Source of the DNA: Ryuthela nishihirai
Lineage: Eukaryota; Arthropoda; Arachnida; Araneae; Heptathelidae
Reading direction: 5' to 3'
DNA: 64,000 bases
NCBI GenBank assembly: GCA_038380435.1
Contig: JAWZYU010000127.1
Location: 588,501-652,500, forward strand
The notes below the pieces were generated by a model, which was given only the letters and a program-made list of their open reading frames with translations, made no database searches and was not told the origin of the DNA. The translations under genes were made by a program, and so were the position numbers. The number at the start of each line of letters is the position of its first letter. The stretch's first letter is position 1. Below, piece by piece: positions 18,665 through 28,860 of the stretch.

Positions 18665-19045
18665 TTTACCTCAGAACGGCACTTTTTTGCACACCATGGG
18701 CTAAATGGCCAGGACACAAGGACCCCGAAGACTCAGAGATGGTTGGGTGAGGGGACCCACTGGAACAGCTATTGGGAGACAGATGGTAGCCTCCCGTCAA
18801 GGCCATCCAGCGTGTTCTTTAACGTGCACAGGGTATTGGCTCTCCCGCAAACGGGGCCACGGCTTAACGTCCCATCCGACGGACGGCGGCCTTTTCAAGC
18901 CCATCGGTGTCCCCTACTGACCGTGGGCAGGACGGGGAAATTTTGCGGTGATAAATCTCAACGCTGACCCAGCTGGGACTCGAACCTAGGAACTACAGAT
19001 TACGAGCCTGGCGCGCTACCGACTGAGCCACCCCGTCCCCAATGT
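18665..19045 (-). mobile_element. SINE-B full-length copy
   Basis: The inverted twin of 8,972-9,350, with head at 18,960-19,045 (ACTGAGCCACCCCGTCCCC on plus). A long frame through it (18,605-18,967) is only antisense SINE. Confidence 0.9.
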
Positions 19046-19788
19046 GCTTGATTGTAGAATTCAGGAAGAATACCTGGCAACGATTTTTTTTAGAAATTAC
19101 TGATCTGACAACCTTCGCATACGTACAGGAAGGTTGCCAAATCATTAATTATTAAAAAAGAAATCGTTCCCAGATTTTTTTCCTGAATTCTGTTCTGTAA
19201 TCAACCATGGTGTTCGAATACTTTTTTGAGCGACTGTACATAAGGTTTGTTTTCTTCCTTTCTCTTTAATCGTGAAACTCACAATGTAACATTTATTAGT
19301 GAATATAAAACTTAGGTTTTCAACTGAAATAGATTTCATTGGTTATTTAGATATGGTTATTTGTGTTATTAAGATCTTTCCGGGAGTCTTCGAAACGACA
19401 CTTAAGAGTCATTTCTGCAGATAAGTATAGTCTGTAGTCATTCTGCAAATAAGTCATATGTCTCCCAACAGCTGTTCCAGTGAGGCCCCTCCCCCAACCT
19501 TCTCTGAGCCTTCGGGGTCCTCGTGACCTGGCCGTTTAGCCCATTGTCTACAAAAAAAAAATGCCGATCACATGTAAAACTACCAACTCTGAGCGCTATA
19601 TGATATCATATGCATTTTATTCTATGCAATTCCAGTCAGATATTCAAATTGATTCTGTTTACATTTAAAAGCATCCAGCTTACAAAGAGGTTTATTCGTA
19701 TGCATCACAGCGTATTCCTGCTATTATATTCTCTAAAAATTGTTTCAGGATGTTTCTCAACATTTAATAATAAATAAATAAATAAATA
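19046..19788. repeat. Inverted duplicate of 8,251-8,970
   Basis: Non-coding, including a plus-strand SINE-B 3' fragment at about 19,455-19,565. No gene. Confidence 0.65.
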
Positions 19789-19965
19789 CCCCCTCAAGCA
19801 GCTGCTTACCACAGAGGTGTGACAGGAGCCTGTCAGTGTCATATGCCACAGTAGAAGGTCTGAGAGGATGGCACGCCCTCAGCAGAAAAATGACACAAAA
19901 CAGCCATGCCGTACCCGGGACTCGAACCCAGGTGTCTTAGATCAGTAGCCAAGCGCGCTAACGAC
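19789..19965 (-). mobile_element. SINE-A copy
   Basis: The inverted twin of 8,041-8,250, running from CCCCTCAAGCAGCTGCTTACC to the head segment AGCCAAGCGCGCTAACGAC. Confidence 0.88.
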
Positions 19966-20149
19966 GCAAATTAAAAAAAATAAATAAATCCTTCTTAATA
20001 AACAATAGGAATAATCTAATTCAATGCACCCAATTCCCGAGAAAACCGTGTAAAAAAATAAACCTTTAAAAAAAAAATACAGTGCATATGAAAAAATAGA
20101 TATGAAAATCTTTAAATTAATAAAAAACAAATGAATAGTTAAACACATT
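19966..20149. repeat. AT-rich non-coding spacer
   Basis: Inverted copy of 7,850-8,040. No gene. Confidence 0.5.
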
Positions 20150-20805
20150 TTTAATTATATAAATGTTACTTATCTCGTATAAAAGTGTAAGTTAAAATAG
20201 AGTGGCAGCATGAGAAATAAGTGAACTCCTAAAATTAGTGCTGCCTGTGAATACGGGTTTAATAATAAAGTAGCAAAAACACCGAGATGACGTCAGGAGT
20301 ACTGTTTCGTTGTGTTGCCAGTAGATTTTGCATAATATATTACAGGCAGGTTGAAGTTTTAAAAATGCTTTTCTTAATCGTAACAATGTTCCTATTTAAG
20401 GTATATTTTTATATTATGTTTCGACCATCTCAGATACGTAAGATGCATTTTTATTTTTCTGCCTACAGAGAAGAAAAATGGTTATATAAAGTTTTGGAGA
20501 AGTATAGACGAAACATTGTGAAGCCGTAATAAAAGTTGGAAGTCGCATACTTTGAGTTTCGCATTGCAAGCTTTTTTGAGTAGTTCCACTGGATTTTTTT
20601 TTTCTCGCCCTCGTATGATCCACGGAGGAAGTAACCATTCTTTTGTTTTATATATTTTGGGTGAGGTTTTAGTGATGTACTGCGATGTGGAAGGGCTTTA
20701 CGTAGGCAGCAACCATTTATACGTTTACGTTGAACCGTTAAAGCTTTGAAAATTCCGGTTTTTTAAAAGTCATTTTCACTAAAAAATTTGGTTTCTGCGA
20801 GATTT
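20150..20805 (-). mobile_element. Partial TGACGTCA-ended element
   Basis: One end (AAAACACCGAGATGACGTCA, 20,276-20,295) and about 500 bp of interior, inverted relative to 6,900-7,630. It stops near 20,805, where a scrap of repeat unit U begins. The SINE-A site is empty (TTACTTATCTCG at 20,167). Confidence 0.6.
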
Positions 20806-21239
20806 GAAGCTGGAAATTACATACCATTGCACTGTTTCGTTTGAGCTCAAATAACTACGTTTTATTAATTTAATTATAAAACTTTACAGGTTTTACTAAC
20901 AATTGTGACACCGTGGAGACACCCAATTTATTGAAATTAAATCATCACGGACATGATATGTTTTATAGGATAAGGTCTGCCGCATTACTAAATACAATCT
21001 CAAAACATATGCGGTCAGAAGGAGTAAAGATGGAAGAAGCAATGGTCAAGTCGTTAGGTGTCCATGCTGCGAATATGAAATTTTGAGGTTTGAGTCACAC
21101 TTCGGTCAACGTTAAGATTTAATTCCGTTGTTCTGCGAATGAATAAGGAAACACCAATAGGTTTGCAAAGTCGCTGTGAAGTTAACTCATGGTTGACCTA
21201 TGCAGGAAATAAATGCTCCGTATAAATCCCCGTCCCAAA
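20806..21239. repeat. Repeat U scrap and old SINE-B-like sequence
   Basis: 20,806-20,920 matches the end of unit U (TGTGACACCGTGGAGAC). At 21,080-21,180 a very diverged SINE-B-like stretch (GTCAACGTTAAGATTTAATTCCG) remains. No gene. Confidence 0.45.
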
Positions 21240-21532
21240 AAATAAAAAAAATTATTTCTTATTCTACATGCGGCCCAGTTTATGTTAAATCTTAGGAACG
21301 TGAGGCCCGAACGCAACAAGATCCATGTCACATGAAAACTCGTTAAGTAGGTAATGCTGCTGTCCATAAAACTAAAAACCTTCGTTTACTTTCCCCTCAA
21401 AATTGAAGAAATTTACTAGTCAGTACATGTTCTGACAGCAAAGAATTACGAATTTCATATGAAATGGAAGCTCGTATGAGGATCCGTGTGTGGGAAACAT
21501 CCATACCCTGTACATGTTAAACACGCTGTATG
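21240..21532. repeat. Arm of an old inverted duplication
   Basis: Aligns in reverse with about 56,240-56,530 (shared CATGTGACATGGA-type and GTAATGCTGCT segments). Clearly more diverged than the other duplications. No protein family recognised. Confidence 0.55.
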
Positions 21533-21539
21533 CCCTTGA

Positions 21540-21887
21540 TTGGGCTTAGTAGGTAGCGCACCAGGCTTGTAATCTGCAGTTCGCAGATTCGAGTCCCAGC
21601 TGGGTCAGCGTTGACACATATCTGTGCACAACTGTCCGCTACTGCCCCGATGGGCTTGGAAAGGCCGTCGTCCGTCAGATGGGACGTTAAGCCGTGGCTC
21701 CGTGTCTGGGAGAGGCATACCCTGTGCAAGTTAAAGACACTGGATGGTCTTGACGGGAGGATACCATCTGTCTCCCAACAGGTGTTTCAGTGTGGGTCCC
21801 CTCCCCCCCAACCTTCGAGGTCCTTGAGACCTGGCCATTTAGCCCATGGTGTGAAAAATAATGCCGCTCACGGGTAAAACAACCGAA
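21540..21887 (+). mobile_element. SINE-B copy with target-site duplication
   Basis: A diverged SINE-B with B-box-like AGATTCGAGTCCC and 3' end CGGGTAAAACAACCGAA. CCCTTGA occurs at 21,533-21,539 and 21,888-21,894, a likely target-site duplication. The inverted homologue near 56,220-56,235 lacks the SINE. Confidence 0.8.
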
Positions 21888-22016
21888 CCCTTGAGAGGCG
21901 GACAAGCTGGAATTGGCATTTCGAACGTGTCGAGTGTTACCAGTATACTCTGACGATGGTCTTAAATTCGTACCTTACATATATAGTTTTTGTTCGAGAT
22001 ACGTAGAACCAATGCA

Positions 22017-22142
22017 GGTTTTGTAACCAAAGGAAATTCTCCTTTATTTATTTACTAAAAATGGAATGGAACCCGGCGACCGACGTAGAATGACTTTGGC
22101 TAATATTCTAGGAGTACAGCGCTTGGGGGGGGAAAAAAAAAT
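22017..22142 (-). repeat. Shared 3' tail of 5S-derived family
   Basis: Downstream of the 5S copy on the minus strand: nine T, eight C, then AAGCGCTGTACTCC, GCCGGGTTCCATTCC, TTTTTAGTAAATAAATAAA, ending GTTACAAAACCTGC. The same tail follows all four 5S copies in the window. Confidence 0.8.
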
Positions 22143-22260
22143 GTCAACTGCACGCGGTGTTCCCAGGTGGTCACCCTCCCAAGTACTGACCGCGCCCAAA
22201 GCTGCTTAACTTCGGGGATCAGACGAGAACCGGTGCTTTCAGCTTGGTATGGCCGTTGAC
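22143..22260 (-). rRNA. 5S rRNA gene copy, apparently complete
   Basis: An exact 118-nt minus-strand match to the 5S structure, from GTCAACGGCCATACCAAGC to GCGTGCAGTTGAC. The internal promoter region (AAGTTAAGCAGC, then GGTCAGTACTTGGGAGGG and GACCACCTGGG) is intact and a run of nine T follows directly as an RNA polymerase III terminator. The ends GTCAAC and GTTGAC pair perfectly. It sits alone among repeats, not in a tandem 5S array, so it may be a dispersed gene, a retro-copy or a 5S-headed SINE. Confidence 0.85.
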
Positions 22261-22422
22261 ACTCCAATTCTTTCTTATCTGCCTTATAAAGTTACTCGCA
22301 TTATCAATAACGGAACAATTCTTAAAAATCAGTTATTAAATGGCGTGGAATAGTGCTAAAGGATTTCCTTCACGATATAGTATTTCATAGATTTATATAA
22401 ATAAGTAAAAAAAAATAAATAC
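22261..22422. other. 5S upstream flank, no gene
   Basis: AT-rich. On the minus strand GATAAGAAAG lies near -20 of 5S, which may be a weak upstream element. Nothing else seen. Confidence 0.4.
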
Positions 22423-22595
22423 CCCCTCAAGCACCTGTTTGCCACAGAGGTCTGACAGCAGCCTGTCAGTTTACATGCCATAGTAGATGTTCCGAGAGGA
22501 TGGCAGGACCTCAGCCAAAAAACAACATGCACATTCATGCCTTACCAGGGACTCGAACCCAGTTCCATTGGGTCACTAGCGAAGCGCGTTACGCA
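22423..22595 (-). mobile_element. SINE-A copy
   Basis: Diverged: the 3' palindrome is altered (CAAGCACCTGTTTG) and the head reads AACGCGCTTCGCTAGTGAC. Single copy with no duplicate in the window. Confidence 0.85.
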
Positions 22596-22754
22596 CTCGG
22601 TATATTTAAAAAAAAAAATTTTAATACTTACTGATTCGTTTTAAAATGTTTAAATTTAAACTTTTTACGGTGGTTAATATAGAATTCATATTAACATTTT
22701 TTTCGACATAATAGCGTACAATTAAACGTAACACAGAAAAGTAATAAATAAATA

Positions 22755-22805
22755 AATACCCCCTCAAGCAGCTGCTTGCCACAGAGGTGTGACAGGAGCC
22801 TGATA
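22755..22805 (-). mobile_element. SINE-A 3' end fragment
   Basis: Only about 50 bp of the 3' end (CCCCCTCAAGCAGCTGCTTG to GACAGGAGCCTG). Confidence 0.8.
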
Positions 22806-22944
22806 ATTATTTACATTTCATCACCCTACTTCTGCGACCCGTCCGAAGAGAGTAGACTTAATTACTTTCACAGAGCAAGTTTGTTTTTCATTTCTTTGTT
22901 TGTTTCAACGACCGAGAGGCCATTTCCTACAACGCCGTGGCCTA
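22806..22944. other. Spacer, no gene
   Basis: Sequence not matching the other repeats. The open frame through it is short and unrecognised. Confidence 0.4.
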
Positions 22945-23812
22945 CCAAACCAAAGGTTTCTGAAACTCTAAACATTTCTCAAGAATCTGCGTAAGTGAAA
23001 ATATCTGATCCACACATCCCTTACCTCTTTCTGAATCCACATTGCTCATAACGCAATTGCCTGTCAACCAGATTCTTAATTATATTAAGCACAATCATGG
23101 AAAGAACTTTACCTGGAGCAGAGATTAGGCTGATACCCCTATAGTTATCACAAGCACTGCGATCACCTTTTTTGAAAAGAGGGATAACAATAGCTCTGGT
23201 AAAAACCTTACCATGCCTTTATCATAAAAGATATTCAGAATTTCGGTCATCCAAGTGGTAACCGAAACATTCCCAGTTCTGAGCATTTTTGTAGTAATTT
23301 CATCTATCCCTGGGGATTTATGAAGTTTAAGCTAAGTAACCTATCATGGTAAGTTTTGGCTATCACTGGGTCTTTCAGATGCTTCAGTATTAAAAGCAAT
23401 TTTTTTAACCCTAGCACAAAACTTTTTAAGTTTAAGTTGCAAGACACTTTTAACAAGATAAAGGTCAGATCCAATTTCAGTTCCCCTATATGACCTGGTA
23501 TTCCTAACAGAACTAGCCCATTTGATGTTAATTAATATATAATCAGTCATATTCTTATGCAGCCCATCGGGTGAAACCCATGTGTACTTATCTATGTCGC
23601 AGTGTTTGTAATAATTGTTAGTTATTCTGAATCCATTGAGTTTACTTACCTGCAGGAGATGCTGCCCATTGCAGCTACCTATACCAAAAGGGCCTATTAC
23701 TCCTCCCCAAAGGTCAGAGTCAGTATCAACTTTGGCATTGAAGTCACCAAGAACAAGGGTAATATCTCCTTTCTTGACAGAATTCAAAATATCCTGAAGT
23801 TGTTCATAAAAT
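22945..23812 (-). pseudogene. RTE-like LINE fragment (copy C), broken
   Basis: Minus-strand remnant of the same LINE found at 36.4-39.1 kb. 23,812-23,336 encodes the C-terminal part of the endonuclease domain, with VLGDFNAKV, the YTWVSPDG block, DYILIN and GSD (the catalytic SDH is altered to SDL). 23,335-22,945 encodes the first reverse-transcriptase blocks (NYRGISL). The roughly 560 bp between them in copy A (about 37,660-38,220) is deleted at a junction sharing AAG. The reading frame is interrupted. In one A run copy C keeps four A where copy A has three, so it preserves a frame that copy A lost. Confidence 0.85.
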
Positions 23813-24720
23813 GCGTTTGGTTGCGTTGTTTTATCTCTGACCGGTAGTTATTTGCACACAAGGGTCTAAATGGCGACGTCATAAAGAACCAGAGGGATCA
23901 GTTTAGGTTGCGGGAAGGTGACCGAATGGAACAGCTGTTACGAGACAGATGGTAACCTCCCATCCAACGTTTTATTTAATCTGCACAGGGTATGATACAT
24001 ACAGAATTTGTACACTATTTTCTTGTGGTTTTCACCAGTTTTTATTTTAACAATATAAGTTTTTACGGCATTTTGGTATTTTTACGCTTATGACATCATC
24101 TCCTTGAATTTATATATATAATAGAGCAGTGGTTCTGAAAACCTTTTATGCCTCACGTACCTGCTGGAAATGTGCATGTTACTGGCGTACCCGATGAATC
24201 GATAAAGAAAACTATAGTTATAAGAATGGGAATAAAATAAAACATATATATATACACACATTCTTTATTGTAAAATTTGGAATGAAAATATCATTACCAG
24301 ATTTATTCCGGATATCGGAACAATCTTCCGATGTGTGTCGTTTTTAAATAGTTCCGTTTATACGAAAGTTGTTAAAGCTAAAACTAATTCGTGACGGAAA
24401 TGAAAATTACGAAACGAAAGGCGTATCCGGTTGGACGATTCGAAAAGCATTGTTGTGTCATCGATTCTTTAGGATGGAAGCTGTTTTATTCGATTCTCTT
24501 TCATCGTGAAAGGTTAATTATTTTTTTAAAAGTGTCATCGTATGATGAGAACTGTTTTCGATGCATTGTAACAGTTACTAGTGAATATAGAACTTAGTTT
24601 TCAACTAAAATAGATTTCACTGGTTATTTAGATATGGTTATTTGTGTTATTAAGAACTTTCCGGGAGTCTTCGAAAAGACACTTAGGAGTCATTTCTGCA
24701 GATAAGTTTGGTCGAAATAG
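23813..24720 (+). mobile_element. SINE-B remnant and repeat H, second copy
   Basis: A diverged SINE-B 3' module (23,813-23,930) leads into repeat H, with AGCAGTGGTTCTGAAAACC at 24,125-24,143, GCGTACCCGATG and a short TA/CA run. The order is as at 58,630-59,510. Confidence 0.5.
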
Positions 24721-25014
24721 GATTTCATCAATTACGAATAGTTATGGAATACAACGGACTCGTTTATGACGGCATCATACTGTTGCAAGTAACGTTCACT
24801 TCAGTGAACTCTTATTACGACGGATGTTATGCAAATATGACTTTACAGAAACCATCGGTGTTCGCTTTTCTAACCGATATAACGATGGGGTGTTTAACGT
24901 AAAGTTTTTTTTTTTTTTCAAATTAAAACCTACCAGTTTGGCTTTAAAGAAAATAAATATATAAACAATTCTTAAATATTTTTTGACTATTAACCATAAA
25001 ATTACCTAGCCTTA
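24721..25014. other. Spacer with CCGG-type repeat scrap
   Basis: A frame at 24,708-24,902 is open but matches no known family. 24,905-24,985 resembles the AT-rich CCGG-palindrome repeat. No supported gene. Confidence 0.4.
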
Positions 25015-26150
25015 TTAATGAACTGTATAAAACACAGAGATGACGTCATCAACGCGGTTTCGACTGCTTTCAGAGATAAATCGTATGGTATGCACGTATG
25101 GAAAAAGCATTTCTAATGTGTCATCAACGCCATACAAGAAAAATATAAATCGAAAGAAACATTCATATTCCAATATTCATCTCAATACATTTTTTCTCCT
25201 GAGGTCAATCGCAACACGTAGGTCAATGATCAAAAAATCGGAAACATTTCCGTAATACCTCAGTAGCAAAATAACAGACCGATCTCAAGAACTTATACAA
25301 TATCATTTGCATTTCACATCTGTAACACCTACACAAGATATCTAAATGTCGTTAAAATTACCCCACCAATCACTCTAAATCGGAATATTTATTGACATAG
25401 TCTACCTTTAGCATAAAGAGAATTTTTTTTTTGAACACTTGAAACATTGAAGAAAACGTTTATGGTGCCATGCAATTCCTTTCCTAATTTTCTATATTAT
25501 TATACCATGACGTGCACATAAGTGTTAATTTTGATTTGTCAGCCACAACAGAAATATTAATCTTGATATTATTATTCGTAAAAAAAAAAAAAGTTTTTAC
25601 CGAAAATGAATTTTCAAAGCTTTAACGATGGGTAATCATATGAATGGCTGCTACGAACTAAAAAGCCCTGCAATATCGCAGTCCATCACTAGAATCTCAC
25701 CCGAAATATATTTAATACAAAAATTGTTTATACCCTCTACCTCCTTGCCACTGTGGATGGTAGTAGCGTAAGACAAATCTTCCCGTGGATTTCTCATCAT
25801 ACAGAAAAAATCTTTTTCGAACTTCCAACTTTTCACTACGGCTTCGCAATGTTTCGTCTGTACCTCTACGTACCTTACACAAGCATTTTCAATTTTCTCT
25901 AGAAAATTATTTATTACGTAACAGGTACATCGAAATATTTCACTTTTCAGATATTCGTTCCCCTAAAGTAGCAATATTATGATTTACAAAAACATTTGTA
26001 AAACTTGAATATGCATCTAATATACAAAATGTACTGACAACACAAGAGTACTGCGGAAGTCACCTCGCTGTTTTACCTACTTTATTTCTAACCCTTATTC
26101 ACATGCGGCACTAATTTTAGTGAATTCACTTATTTCCGATGCCTTAAAAC
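25015..26150 (+). mobile_element. Diverged TGACGTCA-ended element
   Basis: The left end reads AAAACACAGAGATGACGTCA (25,029-25,048) and the right end is a decayed GGAAGTCACCTCGCTGTTTT near 26,057. The interior aligns loosely with 6,180-7,500. It is the oldest-looking copy. Confidence 0.55.
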
Positions 26151-27455
26151 CTTTAAAAAAAAAAAATTACAGTGCATATGAAAAAATAGATATGAAAATC
26201 TTTAACTATTAATTTTATTTTTATTAATTTAAACACATTTTTCATTATATAAATGTTACTTATCTCGTATAAAAGTGGAAGTTAAAATAGGAAAATGGCG
26301 GATTATGAGAAATAAGTCAACTCCTAAAATTAGTGCTGCCTGTGAATACGGGTTAAATGATAAAGTAGGAAAAACACCGAGATGACGTCAGCAGTACTGT
26401 TTTGTTTGTGTTGCCAGCAGATTTTGTATAATATATTACACGCAGTTAAAGTTTTAGAAATGCTTTTCTTAATCATAATAATGTTGCTTACCTAGACAGC
26501 AACCATTTATACGTTTACGAACTGTTAAAGCTTTGGAAATTCCGGTTTTTGAAAAGTCGTTTCCGGTAAAAACTTAGGTTTTTGCGAGTAATCTCAAGAT
26601 TAATATTATTTTTTTTGCCCAGAAATGAAAATTAAAAGTTATGCGCACGTCGTGGTGTAATAAGATAGAAAAATAGGAATGGATTGGCATCGCACCTAAA
26701 GGGTTTTGCCGAACGTTTGCAGTGTTTTAAAATTTACGTTTATGGTGAATAAATATTTCGTTCTAGAGTGAATGGTGGGGTAAAACTTATTTATTGAGAG
26801 ATGAATTAAACAGTTGCAATTATATTTCTATAAATAGGAATTGACTACGAAATATTTGTGTTGACACGAAATAGGGTTCCCATTAATTGTAGCTATGGAA
26901 ATGAACTACGTTATTTGCGTTTTTAGGGTTAAGAACGATAGGATAATTTTACAAATGCCGAGATGGAAAATAATTATTCGGTGGAATACACTAATTATTT
27001 TATGAAGAGTAAAACTGAAATCTAAACGTGATTTGAAGTTTCATGTCAACTTTGCCTTTAATATTTTGTTTTTTGCGTGTTAAATATTCCAGCGTTCGTG
27101 ATTTATATATTACGGCAACCAACGTTTTTATATTCGATATTACACGTAGGTCGTACAGATGTGAGCGATATCTAATGCAAATGACATCGAATAAGATATT
27201 TTGCTACTAAGGTATTATGCCAATGTCACCTTTCATTTCGTCCATCAGATAGGTATTGTGAGTGACTTCAGGAGAAAATATGTTTTGGAAAATGTATTGA
27301 ACTGAATAATCAACTGTGATTTCACAATATAGTTTTGTTGTATGGCTTTCACGAGACGCTGATAATGCTTGTCCTCTTCACATTATAGAAATTATGCTGT
27401 AAAGTAACCGCGTTGCTGATGTCATCTCTGTGTTTTCTCCAATTTCTTATTATTA
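26150..27455 (-). mobile_element. TGACGTCA-ended element, inverted twin of 14,216-15,535
   Basis: The ends carry AAAACACCGAGATGACGTCA (26,371-26,390) and a decayed GATGTCATCTCTGTGTTTTC near 27,420. Highly similar in reverse to the 14-15 kb copy. Confidence 0.65.
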
Positions 27456-27462
27456 AGGCGCA

Positions 27463-27600
27463 GCCCCGGGTAACGCATGGATGTTCGTGTTGTTTCTGCT
27501 GAGGTCCTGCCATCCTCTCAGATCTACTGTGGCATATAAACTGACAAGCTCCTGTCAGACCTCTGTGGCAAGCAGCTGCTTGAGGGGGTATTTATTATTA
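27463..27600 (+). mobile_element. SINE-A copy cut at the head
   Basis: The inverted twin of 14,088-14,215, with 3' end CAAGCAGCTGCTTGAGG. Confidence 0.85.
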
Positions 27601-27766
27601 TATTTATTATTTACACATATTTTAGTTTGCTTATTTATGGCAATACGTAGCTCTTACACGGTACACGTGGGATATTTTATCCTTTAACAAGTCTAGGCAG
27701 GGAAAGTTTTCGTTATTCGATTAACTTTGGTTATTTGATGGCGATCCCCACTGCTACGTTATGTTG

Positions 27767-28146
27767 GGTTGTTTTACCTCTGAGCGGCACTTTTTTGCAC
27801 ACCATGGGCTAAATGGCCAGGTCACATGGACCCCAAAGGCTCGGAGAAGGTTGGGGGAGGGGACCCACTGGAAACAGCTGTTGGGAGACAGATGGTAGCC
27901 TCCCGTCAAGGCCATCTAGCGTGTTCTTTAACGTGCGCAGGGTATGGCTCTCCCGCACACGGGGCCACGGCTTAACGTCCCATCCGACGGACGGCGGCAT
28001 TTCCAAGCCCATCGGTGTCCCCTACTGACCGTGGGCAAGGCGGGGAATTTTGCGGAGATAAATCTCAACGCTGACCCAGCTGGGACTCGAACCTGGGAAC
28101 TACAGATTACGAGCCTGCCGCGCTACCGACTGAGCCACCCACGCCC
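27767..28146 (-). mobile_element. SINE-B copy with target-site duplication
   Basis: The inverted twin of 13,531-13,910, flanked by ACGTTATGTTG at 27,756-27,766 and just after 28,146. Confidence 0.92.
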
Positions 28147-28496
28147 CACGTTATGTTGGATAATATTCGTTCCTGTAATATTCACTAAATGGCTTCGGCC
28201 AGGTACGAGAAATGGTGAGAAAGGAAGCTTAAAGAAACAGAACTTTGTTGCGGATATGGAGAGGTGTCACTTCCTTCGAAGTCGGAAAACAATTAAATCA
28301 ACAATGTTATTTTCAGACGTCAGCAAAGAATTATTACGATTACTTTCAAACAGTATACAGTTAATGAAATCTGTTGAAGTGAAACGTACGTAGTACCGTC
28401 GACATTTTTCAGTTTTCTTCTAGGCGCGCTGGCAACGTGCATGGCGCTAATCAAAAAACAAAAAGGCGATGCAGAAGGCAGGCAAAAGACCTGCCT
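28147..28496. other. Spacer between SINE-B copies
   Basis: Inverted copy of 13,186-13,519. The 149-residue frame spanning 27,944-28,393 is antisense SINE plus spacer, not a gene. Confidence 0.5.
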
Positions 28497-28860
28497 ACCT
28501 CTGAGCGGCACTTTTTTGCACACCATGGGCCAAATGGCCAGGTCACATAGACCCCGAAGGGTGAGAGAAGGTTGGGGGAGGGGATTCACTTGAACAGCTG
28601 TTGTGAGACAGATGGTAGCCTCCCGTCAAGGCCATCCAGCGTGTTCTTTAACGTGCACAGGGTATGTCTCTCCCGCACACGGTTTAACGTCCAATACGAC
28701 GGACGGCGCCCTTTCCAAGCCCATCGGTGTCCCCTACTGACAGTGGGCAGGGCAGGGAATTTTGCGGAGAAAAATCTGAACGCTGAACCAGCTGGGAGTC
28801 GAACCTGGGAACTACAGATTACGAGCCTGGCGCGCTACCGACTGAGCCACCCCGCCCCCG
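28497..28860 (-). mobile_element. SINE-B copy at the start of unit U
   Basis: Minus-strand SINE-B with head ending at ACCCCGCCCCCG on the plus strand. A short deletion removes part of the GGGGCCACGG block. Confidence 0.9.

Noticed and set aside
24708..24902. 64-codon frame
   Set aside because: Single copy, no motif, no start or splice context; not distinguishable from chance.
27944..28393. 149-codon frame as a gene
   Set aside because: Antisense SINE-B read through into non-coding spacer; it is not preserved in the inverted twin as one frame.
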